Shown in pieces: positions 1 through 10,212 of a stretch of DNA of 64,000 nucleotides (positions within the stretch are counted from its first letter, which is position 1; every line of letters starts with the position of its first letter). Position numbers and translations under genes: made by a program. Under the pieces are notes generated by a model. That model was not told the origin of the DNA, did not search any database, and saw only the letters and a list, made by a program, of their open reading frames with translations. The stretch is taken from assembly GCF_000801105.2 (NCBI RefSeq), contig NC_079514.1, positions 11,780,001 through 11,844,000 of the forward strand, in the 5' to 3' direction. The DNA comes from Raphanus sativus. Lineage: Eukaryota > Streptophyta > Magnoliopsida > Brassicales > Brassicaceae.

Positions 1-969
1 TATATTTTCTTTTATGTCGAATTAAAAAGCATTTATGAAACTGCTAAGGGAAGCACTTTAAGTAATGTATGTACAATTAAAAAGCTCACCTCTTTCTTGG
101 GGGAAAACATCTTTTATTCTATTCCAGTCTTCATTTTTCCATACATCATCGATGACAATTAAATATCTACATGTTCCCAGCAATACAAAGAGCTCTGCCT
201 GGAGTTTATTCTCATCCATCTCTTTGATGTTCTCATCATGTGGTCTAATTTCTTGCAAGATGTTTTGCCAAATATCCTTCCGCTGAAACTCTTTTGAAAC
301 ACATACCCATGCAAATCCATCAAAATGACGTCGAACAATGTCATGATGAAAAACTTGTCTCGCAAGAGTGGTTTTACCAATACCACCCATCCCTGATATG
401 GAAACCACTTGAATGTTATCATTCTTCACCAAATGACTAACCAATTCTTCAACACTCTCATCTACCCCCACAAGACCCTTTTCAGAACCCTTAGGAAATG
501 TTTGTCTGATCTCCCTCTGCACCTTTTGTCTCTCTTTTAGAGACAGTGAACGGCCATCATTCATGATTTCTTTTATTCCAAAGCTCTGCATTTCCGCAAT
601 AACCTCAGACATTCTCTTACTTATGCCTTCAATTTCTATAGAAATATCTCGTCGGTTCGCTAAGAAACAAGAAAGTCTTTTCACTCGCCTCTTGATCCCT
701 TTTTCGTTACCACTAGATTCTTTCAAAAGAAAGGATTCGATTATATCTTCAGCGTCATAAACAATGTCTTTGATATCTTCCAAGAAGTTTCTCACTGTTA
801 CTTCATTCCCATATTTCTTGGCATCTGCATCTTTCAACAGTGACTGGAACTTTCTCATCTGACGTTCTAGATCAACAACATGCTCATGCACTCCTTGCAA
901 TCGCTCTGATTCTCGACTAAGGAGCTCCCAGAGTTTCTCCAGTCCAAATGACACAACTCCCTCAGCCAT
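1..969 (-). CDS. RPP8-like CC-NBS-LRR resistance protein, first exon (gene continues off left edge)
   Basis: Exon 1 covers complement(90..969) and ends at a GT donor (AGAG|gtgagc) in phase 1; positions 1-89 are intron and the rest lies outside the window. The exon encodes about 293 residues. It has an N-terminal coiled-coil domain with an EDVID-type motif (AEDIIES, near residues 73-79), a P-loop GMGGIGKTT (about 193-201) and a kinase-2 motif YLIVIDDVW (about 269-277). The LRR part is not visible. The N terminus (MAEGVVSFGLEKLWELLS) and the exon end shortly after kinase-2 are typical of the RPP8/HRT/RCY1 family, cytoplasmic NLR immune receptors that recognise oomycete or viral effectors. The frame is open, so nothing here shows a pseudogene. 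The family call is confident; the specificity cannot be told. Confidence 0.9.
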
Positions 970-2419
970 TATTACTCTCCTGTTCTACCATCAACACACA
1001 AGCCAACAAAATAGTACAAACTTAAATACTATATCTGTCCGAAGAACTTTTTTCTTAACTTCAATTTAATAAAACAAACTAATAATAAGATTTGAGTAAA
1101 TCCCTCAAATTCGTGAAACAAGACTTTCTAATAATCCAAATATATTTTTTTAATTTGATTCGACCACAACAAAGGGCAAAAGACGGATCAAAGCAAGTTA
1201 AGCAGAAAAAAAATATGATATAGAAAAACATGATTTACCTTTTAAATAACAGATCTGCAGCTCGCTTCTATCTGATTCACCTTTTAGCGACCTTCTTTGG
1301 AAGAAGAGATATGAGTTGCAATGAAAGAGCAAGTCAACTTTGGCAGTCGCTTCTATCTTTAATAATGCATTTGCTTTTTAGACAACTTGATACTTTTTGG
1401 GTGAATTGGCGAAATAGCTTTTTGCGGAGTTGAAATTAACAATCTAACTATGATTTTGACATAATTGATTGAGTGATTCTTTTGCCTCCTTTGCGCCGGT
1501 TATACCTTCTAACGTAATAGTTTACCGGTTATAAATCTTAAACTAAATGGTGTGGCTTGTTTTTGTTTGCATATTAACCATCACATAATTCACGGAGCAC
1601 GTGATTTATATTCAACACATATGATATAAGTGTATGCATCGAGAAGAGTGGATAACAGTTGTAAGATTATCACACGCGATGTTAACATAACGTTGAAACG
1701 AAGATACTTACTGTGTAGGAATTCCATACTATGCACAATAGATAAAATAGTAACATTTCAAATATTTCAAATATAGTACGGAATGGAACGGTAAAGGCAA
1801 CTCAAAATACAAGCATTTCTATTCTATGTGGTAACTCAAATATGTGAGAAACAAAATCTAATTGTCCAAGTACAAGACAACTGATTTGCTATTCTACACC
1901 TCTCTCAAATGTTCATCTAGGTATGCCTTCATGGAAGTAGGTTATGATTTCGACAATTTTGAAATCCATTCTTCTAGAAACTAAAACTTATAAATAATCA
2001 CTAAACCCAAAACAGAAAATGTGAACCCTAATCGCATGGCAACTCAAATATGCGAGAAATAAAACCCGACTATCGAAGTACAAGACCCCTGATTTTCTAT
2101 TCTACATGCTGCATATGATATAGAAATGTTGAAATGACAATCGCAATATGATAACACTCTAACACCTTTCTCAAATGTTTATATGGGTAAGCTTTCATGG
2201 AACTAGGCTATGATTTCTGAAATTTTGAAATTCATTCTTCCAGAAACTAAAACTTATACATTAATCACTAAACTCTAAATGGAAACTATGAACCCAAATC
2301 GAAATATAAAATTTGGGAAATAGGTAAGACAAGTATGAATTTGGAATGTACAAATGTGAAAAGAAAAAGTCTAGCATAGCACACAATTGCAAATAAGATG
2401 AATTTTCATTCCATGTAGA
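970..2419. other. Gene-free AT-rich stretch upstream of the RPP8-like gene
   Basis: No coding exon is supported. The first few hundred bases should hold the promoter and 5' UTR of the RPP8-like gene. From about 1832 the stretch is occupied by a diverged direct repeat, listed separately. Confidence 0.5.
1832..2300 (+). repeat. Diverged tandem direct repeat, two units of about 210 and 260 bp
   Basis: Unit A begins near 1832 and unit B near 2040. Both run through the same ordered landmarks: taactcaaatatg, a gaagtacaagac-like segment, gattttctattctaca, ctcaaatgttcat, then cagaaactaaaactta. Unit B carries about 50 extra bases in its middle (about 2108-2160). It could be an internal part of an old transposon. 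Confidence 0.7.
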
Positions 2420-2656
2420 TCAGATGGAATGGAAACAGGGCCTAACGAACATCACAGAGAAGGTATGGGACCCCATCTTCAAGACCCACCCAAACTGCGT
2501 TCCATTCAATATCGCCAGATCCTCATCCTCTAATGCCTTCTTGATAACCTCAATCCAATAGAGGTTGAAATAGTTGTTAACCCGCTTCTTTCCATTTGGT
2601 TCAAAGCCCGAATCAAACAATCTACATGGAAAGCTTAACTCGTCTTTGACAAACAT
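2420..2656 (-). pseudogene. DUF1985-like fragment (Mutator/Ulp1-associated domain remnant)
   Basis: A 78-codon open frame contains the order FPCRLFDSGFEP, then an AL-rich segment, then a QFG motif. It ends in a segment (HTFSVMFVRPCF) resembling the end of plant DUF1985. DUF1985 is common in Brassicaceae proteins carried by or derived from Mutator-like elements, often fused to a Ulp1-type C48 peptidase. No peptidase or transposase is visible nearby, and neighbouring DNA is repeated. I read it as a transposon-derived fragment. The match is from memory of the family pattern and should be tested with a profile search. Confidence 0.55.
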
Positions 2657-2867
2657 GAACTATGATGGTAAGAACGGCACACGGTTAATACATAATGAAC
2701 CAAATATAATGTCATAGGAACAGACTTTTTTTGTCAACCAGCCCAATTGATACGAAAGAATGGTGACACATATTTTATATATCATTCTATGCCATTTCCA
2801 ATATTATATTCCATCTCCAATACAATACGCTTTTTAGATTCCATAATAGGCAAGAAAACATATGTTA

Positions 2868-3042
2868 TGTTCCATTCCAAATATAATTAAGATATATTCT
2901 GTACAATTTCAAATAGAATAGAGCTAGAAGATCTCAGACTGGTTGCGAACAATATATTCTATTCCATTCCAAATAAAATTGAGATATGTTCTGTACCATT
3001 TCAAATAGAATAGAGTTAGAAGATCTCAGACTGGTTTTCGAA
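2868..3042 (+). repeat. Tandem duplication of about 85 bp
   Basis: Two adjacent units (about 2868-2950 and 2955-3042) share attccattccaaat, a gatat-ttctgta segment, ttcaaatagaatagag and agaagatctcagactggtt with few changes. No gene is associated. Confidence 0.75.
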
Positions 3043-4235
3043 CGATGCATCCCTATGTATTGTAGATTTTTATTCCATACGACAAACTAGACTACTAAAC
3101 TTTGTTATGTCTATCTCCGATTAAAAACCTCAAATTTATCAAGGACTAAGAACACTCGGGGAAACTACAACCCTAAATAAACATTGCTAAGTTTCTGATG
3201 TATAGCAGATCCGACATGTAACGGTAATGAGGTGGAAGGTTTCACAATTATAGGTTTTACAATTATAGAATTCTAGAATTCTAGAATTCTAGGTGTAAGC
3301 GGCAGAAAACAACTATAAAGGAGTACACAATCACCGGCGGTATTATTCCCCTCCGCCGAGACCGTAATAAAAAAGATAACCATGCGATTGGAAGAGAGAC
3401 GGACTGAGATAGAGCAGATTTTGAGTAGATGCACCATCGAACTGATTGTGGAGGAGCTATAGCGGAATTGCGGATGGAGATTTCTGAGAGAGAGAGACCA
3501 GGAGGATGAAAGCAAAGAGAGACTTTCTATGGAAGAAGAAAAGACACGAGTTACTTTGCAGGTAAAATTTTTAATTTTTAGTTTTATTTCTATCAGGTCA
3601 CCCGGTAATTTATCAAGGATATCATAGTAATATTATGTATTAAAGACGCCGTATATCGTTCCATTAGGTTAAAAGGATATTCTTCTAATTAATGTTTTTT
3701 TCATAGCTATAGCTCCTAATTCCCCCTACTTTTTCTTCTTTTTTTTGTTCCAACAGAGAATAATTATATTAAAAAGACCACGAAGGCCACCAACCACAAC
3801 AACAACAGAGTTTCTTTCACCATCAATAGCTCCAAAAACAGAGTAAAAACCAGGGGAGTTACAAAAAACAGAGTGAAAATATTCAGAACCAAGTTGTATT
3901 TGTAGTGATGGTTCAATCTGTGTATATATGTTTAGAACCAAGTTATATTTGTAGTCTCTAACTATTCAGAACCAAGTTTTACATTGTAGGATTCTCAAAT
4001 GTAAACTTGAAGAAAATATTCCTGAATTACCACTGATTTAAAGCTGTTGAAAATTGTTAATCAAATTTAATTTATAATCAAATTTTAATCATGTATAGAG
4101 AATATTGTAATTGTATGATTGAATTTATTAAAAAAATGAAAAAATAAATAACAGAATTGGGACAGTTGCACTATCTTGTTTCAAGCCACACGATATCCTT
4201 TCCTTCCTCAGACGAAGAACTCGCGAGTCACCACC
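3043..4235. other. Gene-free stretch upstream of LPA66
   Basis: No exon is supported. A short perfect microrepeat of ttctagaa units lies at about 3268-3291. The last few hundred bases before 4236 should contain the LPA66 promoter and 5' UTR. Confidence 0.4.
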
Positions 4236-6194
4236 ATGAACCCAACACAGACGCTTCACTCCCCGGGCGGTAACTCCTCGCCACCTCATTCAACGCACCC
4301 GTCTTCCCTCTTCCCTCAAATCAACAGATGTCGAACCATGCGCGACCTCTCCCAAATCCACGCCACACTCGTCAAATCCGGCCAAATGCGAGACACTCTC
4401 GCCGCCGCGGAGCTCCTCCGCTTCTCCGCCACCTCCTCCGATCTCCTCCACCGCGACCTCGACTACGCGCACAGGATCTTCAACCAGATGCCTCATCGCA
4501 ACACCTTCTCCTGGAACACCATAATCCGAGGCTTCAGCGAGAGCGAAAACGCGATCGTTGCGATCGCACTCTTCCACGAGATGATGATGAGAGACGAGGA
4601 GTCCTCGGTCGAACCGAACCGGTTTACCTTCCCGTCGCTCCTCAAGGCCTGCACGAAAACCGGGAGGATCGAAGAAGGCAAGCAGATCCACGGTTTAGCG
4701 TTGAAGCTAGGGTTTAGCGGCGACGAGTTCGTGATGAGCAATCTCGTGAGGATGTACGTGATGTGCGGTTTGATGAGAGACGCGTGCGTGCTGTTTTACA
4801 AGAACATTATAAAGAGAGATATGGCTGTGATGACGGTTGATGGTGGTGGTGGAAGTAGAAAGAGAGACGGTGAAGTTGTTATATGGAACGTGATGATCGA
4901 CGGTTACATGAGGCTTGGTGATTGCAAAGCTGCGCGGACGCTGTTCGATCAAATGCGTCAGAGAAGCGTCGTTTCTTGGAACACTATGATCTCTGGTTAT
5001 TGCAAGAACGGCGGTTACAAGGAGGCTGTTGAGATTTTCTGTGAGATGAGGAGAGTTGGTTTGCGTCTTAGTTATGTCACTTTGGTTAGCGTTCTTCCCG
5101 CGGTTTCGAGGATAGGGTCGTTGGAGTTGGGAGAGTGGTTGCATTCGTATGCGGAGAGTAACGGAGTGGAGATTGATGATGTGCTTGGCTCTGCTTTGAT
5201 TGATATGTACTCCAAATGCGGAGTTGTGGAGAGAGCGGTTGAGGTGTTTGAGAGGTTACCGAGGAAGAATGTGATTACTTGGAGCGCGATGATAAATGGG
5301 TTTGCTATTCACGGGCTAGCGGGTGATGCTATTGAGTGTTTCTGTAGAATGAGGGAGGTTGGAGTTAAGGCTAGTGATGTTGCGTACATCAATCTCTTGA
5401 CCGCTTGTAGCCACGCTGGGATGGTAGAAGAAGGGAGAAAGTATTTTAGTCAGATGGTGAATGTGGATGGTTTAGAGCCTAGGATCGAACACTACGGGTG
5501 TATGGTTGATCTGTTGGGTCGTTCTGGTCTTCTCGAAGAGGCTGAGCAGTTTATACATAACATGCCTGTAAAACCAGATGACGTGATATGGAAAGCTCTT
5601 TTGGGTGCTTGTAGAATGCACGGGGACGTGGAGATGGGGAAACGTGTGGCCAACATTTTGATGGAGATGGTTCCTCAGGACAGTGGAGCTTATGTCGCTC
5701 TCTCGAACATGTACGCTTCTCAGGGGAACTGGTCAGAGGTTTCGGAGATGAGGCTGAGGATGAAAGAGATGGATATAAGAAAAGACCCCGGGTGTAGCTG
5801 GATCGATGTCGAAGGTGTGCTTCACGAGTTTCTTGTGGAAGATGATTCTCACCCGAGAGCCGAAGATATCAACTCGAAACTTGTGGAAATCTCAGAGAAA
5901 CTGAGGCTGGCTGGGTATAGACCCATCACCACACAGGTTTTGCTGAACTTGGAGGAAGAGGATAAAGAAAACGCGCTTCATTACCACAGCGAGAAGATCG
6001 CTGTTGCGTTTGGGTTGATAAGCACAAACCCTGGCAAACCAATACGCGTTGTTAAGAACCTGCGTATCTGTGAGGATTGTCATTCCTCTCTCAAACTCAT
6101 CTCCAAGGTTTACGAGAGAAAGATAACGGTAAGGGACCGGAAACGCTTTCACCATTTCGAAAGAGGCTCATGCTCCTGTATGGATTATTGGTGA
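4236..6194 (+). CDS. LPA66: PLS-class PPR-DYW protein, LPA66 orthologue (chloroplast RNA editing factor)
   Basis: Single-exon gene of 652 residues. I chose the ATG at 4236 (context caccATGaac) because MNPTQTL matches the Arabidopsis LPA66 (At5g48910) start as I recall it. An in-frame ATG at 4176 would add 20 residues. The protein has tandem PLS-type pentatricopeptide repeats (for example NTFSWNTIIRGF, NVITWSAMINGF, EHYGCMVDLLGRSG). These are followed by E/E+ segments and a complete DYW deaminase-like domain with HSE, a CxxCH motif (CEDCHSS) and the terminal DYW tripeptide. In Arabidopsis LPA66 edits the psbF transcript and is needed for photosystem II accumulation. The gene stands alone on this strand, tail to tail with the defensin-like gene downstream. 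Confidence 0.95.
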   Translation: MNPTQTLHSPGGNSSPPHSTHPSSLFPQINRCRTMRDLSQIHATLVKSGQMRDTLAAAELLRFSATSSDLLHRDLDYAHRIFNQMPHRNTFSWNTIIRGFSESENAIVAIALFHEMMMRDEESSVEPNRFTFPSLLKACTKTGRIEEGKQIHGLALKLGFSGDEFVMSNLVRMYVMCGLMRDACVLFYKNIIKRDMAVMTVDGGGGSRKRDGEVVIWNVMIDGYMRLGDCKAARTLFDQMRQRSVVSWNTMISGYCKNGGYKEAVEIFCEMRRVGLRLSYVTLVSVLPAVSRIGSLELGEWLHSYAESNGVEIDDVLGSALIDMYSKCGVVERAVEVFERLPRKNVITWSAMINGFAIHGLAGDAIECFCRMREVGVKASDVAYINLLTACSHAGMVEEGRKYFSQMVNVDGLEPRIEHYGCMVDLLGRSGLLEEAEQFIHNMPVKPDDVIWKALLGACRMHGDVEMGKRVANILMEMVPQDSGAYVALSNMYASQGNWSEVSEMRLRMKEMDIRKDPGCSWIDVEGVLHEFLVEDDSHPRAEDINSKLVEISEKLRLAGYRPITTQVLLNLEEEDKENALHYHSEKIAVAFGLISTNPGKPIRVVKNLRICEDCHSSLKLISKVYERKITVRDRKRFHHFERGSCSCMDYW

Positions 6195-6392
6195 AAGTAC
6201 TTCATTGTTCATAGTGTATACACATGCTCTCTTATTTTTTTGTTCTCATAACAATGGTAATAATTGAATTTCTTTAGAACTGAGATGCGTTAATAGTACC
6301 CCTAGCTACGTTAAATTGTTTTTTTTTTTTTGTAAATTATGAATATAATTATCCATAGAAACACACTGTATATTGTATATTCAATTTTTAAG

Positions 6393-6791
6393 TCATTTTA
6401 CATGGTCGAATGCTGATGGTGGTGTATCACAATCGTACATACAATTACATATATATTTATCAGAGCCTGGTGGAGTCTCAATGCAAGTTCCGAATCCGTT
6501 CAACGTCTTGAAACACACTTCCCTACAGTTTGACAACAAACATTGTGTATTCGGCGATAACACTTTTCTGCATCTCTGCTTCTGCGCCTCAGTTTTAGGA
6601 ATGACCAATAACACTGCAACCAATCGTGAATTAAGTGTTCACAGTTAAGAAACGTCTGCTTCTGTTTTGTCATAGTGTATCGTGGAATGTGGATTCGATG
6701 GGACTATAGTAGAAGAAAAAATAAACAAAGTTAGTTTACCTGAGAAGAGAAGCATCAAAACCATACAATAAGAGACTAATTGCTTGGACAT
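6393..6791 (-). CDS. LCR12: Secreted cysteine-rich defensin-like peptide (LCR/DEFL), two exons
   Basis: Exon 1 is complement(6740..6791) and encodes a signal-peptide start (MSKQLVSYCMVLMLLFS). Exon 2 is complement(6393..6613) and begins after the acceptor ttggttgcag. The phase-1 junction joins them into a 90-residue open frame. After the signal peptide (cleavage probably near TEAQ) the mature part has eight cysteines in a defensin-like spacing. The intron placed inside the signal-peptide region is the standard layout of plant DEFL/LCR genes. Such peptides act outside the cell in defence or pollen-pistil signalling. The position beside LPA66 suggests the Arabidopsis LCR12 (At5g48905) orthologue; that symbol rests on memory and is less certain than the family. 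Confidence 0.82.
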
Positions 6792-6994
6792 GGTGAGAAA
6801 CTTTATTTATTTATTTATAATGTTCTTTATGATGTATGTAATATCTTTTCTCTCCATATACTACTATTATATACTACATTTTAGTCAAACCACACCAGTA
6901 GCCAAATAAATTGATAGATATTATACCATATTATAAGATATTATACCATATATGCATTGACTTACATATCATTTTTTGACCGATAATTTCATGC

Positions 6995-7310
6995 TGGGGT
7001 GTATTCAACATTCAACAAGTGTTTTAAGTGATTTGTATTAAAATGATAAATCTATTATTATTTAAACATGAATTTTAAAAACTTATTTAAAATTTACTGT
7101 TATTAAATTTGACATTTCATAAAATACTCTAAAATTTACTGTTATTAATTGAGTGGGGATTTTTTAGTTAAAAAAAAACTCAAATCTCATAATTTAAGTG
7201 ATATTATATTATAGTTTAAAAAAATCAACTTAAATTCTGCAATTAATTGAAATCATTTAAAATTTTATTAAAAATCAAATCATCTCAAACTTTAGATTTA
7301 ATACACTCCT
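6995..7310. mobile_element. Putative MITE with terminal inverted repeats
   Basis: The left end ggggtgtattcaa is an imperfect inverted copy of the right end ttaatacactcct. The interior is AT-rich and noncoding. The right-end motif aatacactcctaaaaagt occurs twice in a row (about 7299-7338), so the exact border and target duplication are unclear. Confidence 0.45.
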
Positions 7311-7809
7311 AAAAAGTTTTAATACACTCCTAAAAAGTATTAGCCATATTCATATTCTTTTCACTGACAGCAGCGTTCAGCGATTCAGAAAATACACTAC
7401 ATATTAGATTTATCATTTCTTTTGTTGTTGTTAAAATGGAATGGTGAACACGACAACTGGAAATTGTATGAATTTTGTGACACCATTAAATCCAGCAGCA
7501 GAAAAAAGTGGGAGGACGCGGGTGCTTTTGAACAGCCGGCAACCCAAACTAACAAATACGATGCCGTTAATTATTTAATTTCCTTCTATGTAAACTAAAC
7601 CACTAGACAAGGGATGTAGTCTGATGGGTACACAAAAGTGACGAAGTTGCTTTGATTACAAAATCATCCTTTTCTCTTAGAGCAAATTGGATGATCGGGA
7701 CGACTTTCCTATTGGTCGAGCGGAGGAACCCCTCACTCTTTTTATCCTCATATGAATCTTGAGTCATCAAAGCCTTTATGACTCGGCATGGCACGGTCAA
7801 CCTATGCTA
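7311..7809. other. Gene-free stretch between MITE and Helitron
   Basis: Contains the duplicated MITE-end motif at its left edge and no supported gene. A 65-codon minus-strand open frame at 7603-7800 resembles nothing I recognise. Confidence 0.35.
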
Positions 7810-8493
7810 TCTATACTATTAAAGTACAAGCACATTTGGATTTTTACTCTGTTTACCTATATTAAAGAGGTTTTCTTTTGTATTCATTAATGACATTTTA
7901 GACATTCTGCATTGGTTTTTTTAATTGTTTTTGGTTTGTCATTAACCACCGGTTTCCTAATTCAATTTTGGTATGTGATTATTCCGTGTTTGAAACTGCA
8001 TCGTTTTTTCTCAAACTATTTAATGGTTTGGTTTTAAACCGCTTTTTCCTAAATATAATCCCAACTATCTAACAAAAATTATTTATAAAAAATAAAAATT
8101 GTTTATTGGTTCAACCAGTGGTTCAACCGGTAACCGGATTACGATTTTAGTAGTTTTTATTGGATTTTTAAATTTTGTATTTTTTTCAAACCCGAACTGA
8201 ATTTATTTTTGATCAACCGGTAATCCGTTCAACCGCAGGTCTTAGTCAAATTTCAAAACACCGATCAAAACTATAAAACTGTTATATTGATTTATATTTA
8301 AAATATCTAATTCAAAATTAAAAACCTAAAAATACATGTATAATATAGTTTTACCGAACATAAATCTGGATATAAAATACATATATGAGAAGGATTATAT
8401 AAATACATATACAAGACGGATTATATAAATGTGATTATATAAAATTTTCACCAAACATAAACCCGCGCTTTGAAAGCGCGGATCAAAATCTAG
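7810..8493 (+). mobile_element. Non-autonomous Helitron, 684 bp
   Basis: The 5' end is TCTATACTATTAAAG, preceded by A (7809). The 3' end has the hairpin CCGCGCTTTGAAAGCGCGG followed by atcaaaatCTAG (8490-8493) and then T. An A/T insertion site, a 5' TC, a 3' CTAG and a GC hairpin about 10 nt from the end are the defining Helitron signature. No coding capacity is visible. Confidence 0.85.
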
Positions 8494-9699
8494 TTGGCGT
8501 TTTAAAAGACGAAAATCTCATTGTAGTTTGGAGAAATTTAAAAAATTAATAGAAACCAATATAAAAAAGTAATTGCACTAGATAACCATAGAAATAAAAT
8601 ATATTAGATAAATGGAGAAGGTAATGTTAACATTTCTAATTCCCGATAATAACTCTACTAGCTCGCTGTCTCACTATCTCTTCCTCTCTATCCTTTTCTC
8701 ATCTCTCTCTCTCTCTTGGCTTCCTGTTTTTTTTCTTTAAATTTCATTTTTATCAAACTCCACATATTATTAATAAAAAGTTTTTTTCTAATTTACGATT
8801 GGTCTTAATCAATCGTTGTTTTATTATCTTTCTCTCTTTCATGTAAAGTATCTTCTATGTTTAGCTATGGCTTTTTCATTTTCCAAATCTAGATTAAGAT
8901 CAAAATCGAGTGGTTGGTTCTTATGGTTACTGCACTACTGCTCCCGTCTTCGTTGAGGTTGTTGATCCTTGTGCATGTCTTGATTTGTCGGTGTTTTAGA
9001 CCTTTGGATCTATGCCGTCGATTTCTGGGTTACATGCGCATGTCTTGATTTGTCCATGAACCACTGTTCGTAGTTGGTACCGCTATGTTTCCTCCGCCTC
9101 TATCTTCTCTGCTCCTCCCCAAACTGTCTGATAAGGATCTGAAACTGACTTCTCTATATAATCAATCACCACCGCTGCTGTTGCTATCACCTTTAAAAAT
9201 AACACATTTTTGCTTGCTGGATCTTGAAGATGTAAAAAACAAACCGACACAGATCTTTATTGGCCAAAACATATTGACATCTTTTTGTTATGTCATTACT
9301 TTAGGGAGTTTAAGGTACACACGTGCCTACTATAATCTATATCTAACTTTGCAAACCTAAAACACAGTAATTGAGGACAAGGCGGTAACTTCTCACTTTC
9401 TCATGTATCCAGATACCTAATTAAAAAGTTTTCAGCATCAATTCCTAAATATCTTTCATATCATGTATTTTTCAGCTAAATAACCCATATAAAAAAAGTT
9501 CCTATTGATTTTTTATATGTATTCTAAAAAAACTGTTTTTATGTTAGGCTATTTCTAATTATTCTAGTGTTTTTTTATATTTTGTTGTACAAATTTTTTT
9601 TTTTGAATTACCAACTTTTTTTTTGAACATACTTGAATTACCAACTTTAGTTCACTTAAAATGAGACATTCAGGTCTTTTCCCACTGGAACAATAAACC
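8494..9699. other. Gene-free stretch downstream of LATE
   Basis: AT-rich, with a CT-rich run near 8686-8720. A 17-nt sequence (gcatgtcttgatttgtc) occurs twice, near 8973 and 9040. Positions near the right edge probably include the LATE 3' UTR. No exon is supported. Confidence 0.4.
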
Positions 9700-10212
9700 C
9701 TACAGATGGAGGGAGAGATCAAGACAATGATCTCTACCATTCTCACTAGTGACCACGTTACAATTATGATCCAAAATTTGAACACGTTGCTGACCAAAAT
9801 ACCCTCGTCTGCTATCTCTGCCTTGGTGGGATGTCGCCAACACAGCATGAGCACCGTTGGATCTGATGATTGGATGGTCGGGTTGAGCAGCTGGAAAGCA
9901 GCCAACCGAGGCAGATGAAGGGTAGCCTAATATGGTCAAGTGGTGCGGAGAAGGGGATGATAAGAATACAGGTAACGTGTGAAGAAAGTCATTGCTGTTG
10001 ACGAAATCGTAAGCCCTTTTGGCTCTTCTCGCTTCGGTTCTCTCCTTCTTGTGGGCGTTCTGGTGGCCTCCTAGGGCTTGAGAACTCTGGAACTTTCTAG
10101 AACAAAAGAGGCAAGAGAATACTCTCGATGAAGATGTGTCTTCGTCTGTCTTGCTTGCTCCTTTAGTTTTGTTGATCTCTTCTTCTTCTACTTGGTGATG
10201 ATCATCTTCCAT
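9700..10212 (-). CDS. LATE: C2H2 zinc-finger protein, LATE FLOWERING orthologue
   Basis: Single coding exon of 170 residues. A single C2H2 finger at about residues 32-54 contains the plant-specific QALGGH motif ([21 protein letters not shown]). The C terminus, LDLSLHL, is an EAR-type repression motif. An acidic N-terminal segment precedes the finger. The layout matches Arabidopsis LATE (At5g48890), a nuclear repressor whose overexpression delays flowering by lowering floral integrator genes. The syntenic position between LPA66 and SDI1 supports the call. A donor-like AG|gtatat near 10349 and an acceptor gtatag near 10224 on this strand suggest a short intron in the 5' UTR. Confidence 0.88.
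   Translation of the reverse strand: MEDDHHQVEEEEINKTKGASKTDEDTSSSRVFSCLFCSRKFQSSQALGGHQNAHKKERTEARRAKRAYDFVNSNDFLHTLPVFLSSPSPHHLTILGYPSSASVGCFPAAQPDHPIIRSNGAHAVLATSHQGRDSRRGYFGQQRVQILDHNCNVVTSENGRDHCLDLSLHL

Noticed and set aside
4290..5144. Long open frames opposite and in other frames of LPA66 (133, 129 and 145 codons)
   Set aside because: They lie wholly inside a well-supported PPR-DYW gene, have no domain, and follow its codon bias; they are shadow frames.
9564..9905. 113-codon minus-strand frame overlapping LATE
   Set aside because: It shares the DNA of the zinc-finger gene in another frame and has no recognisable feature.
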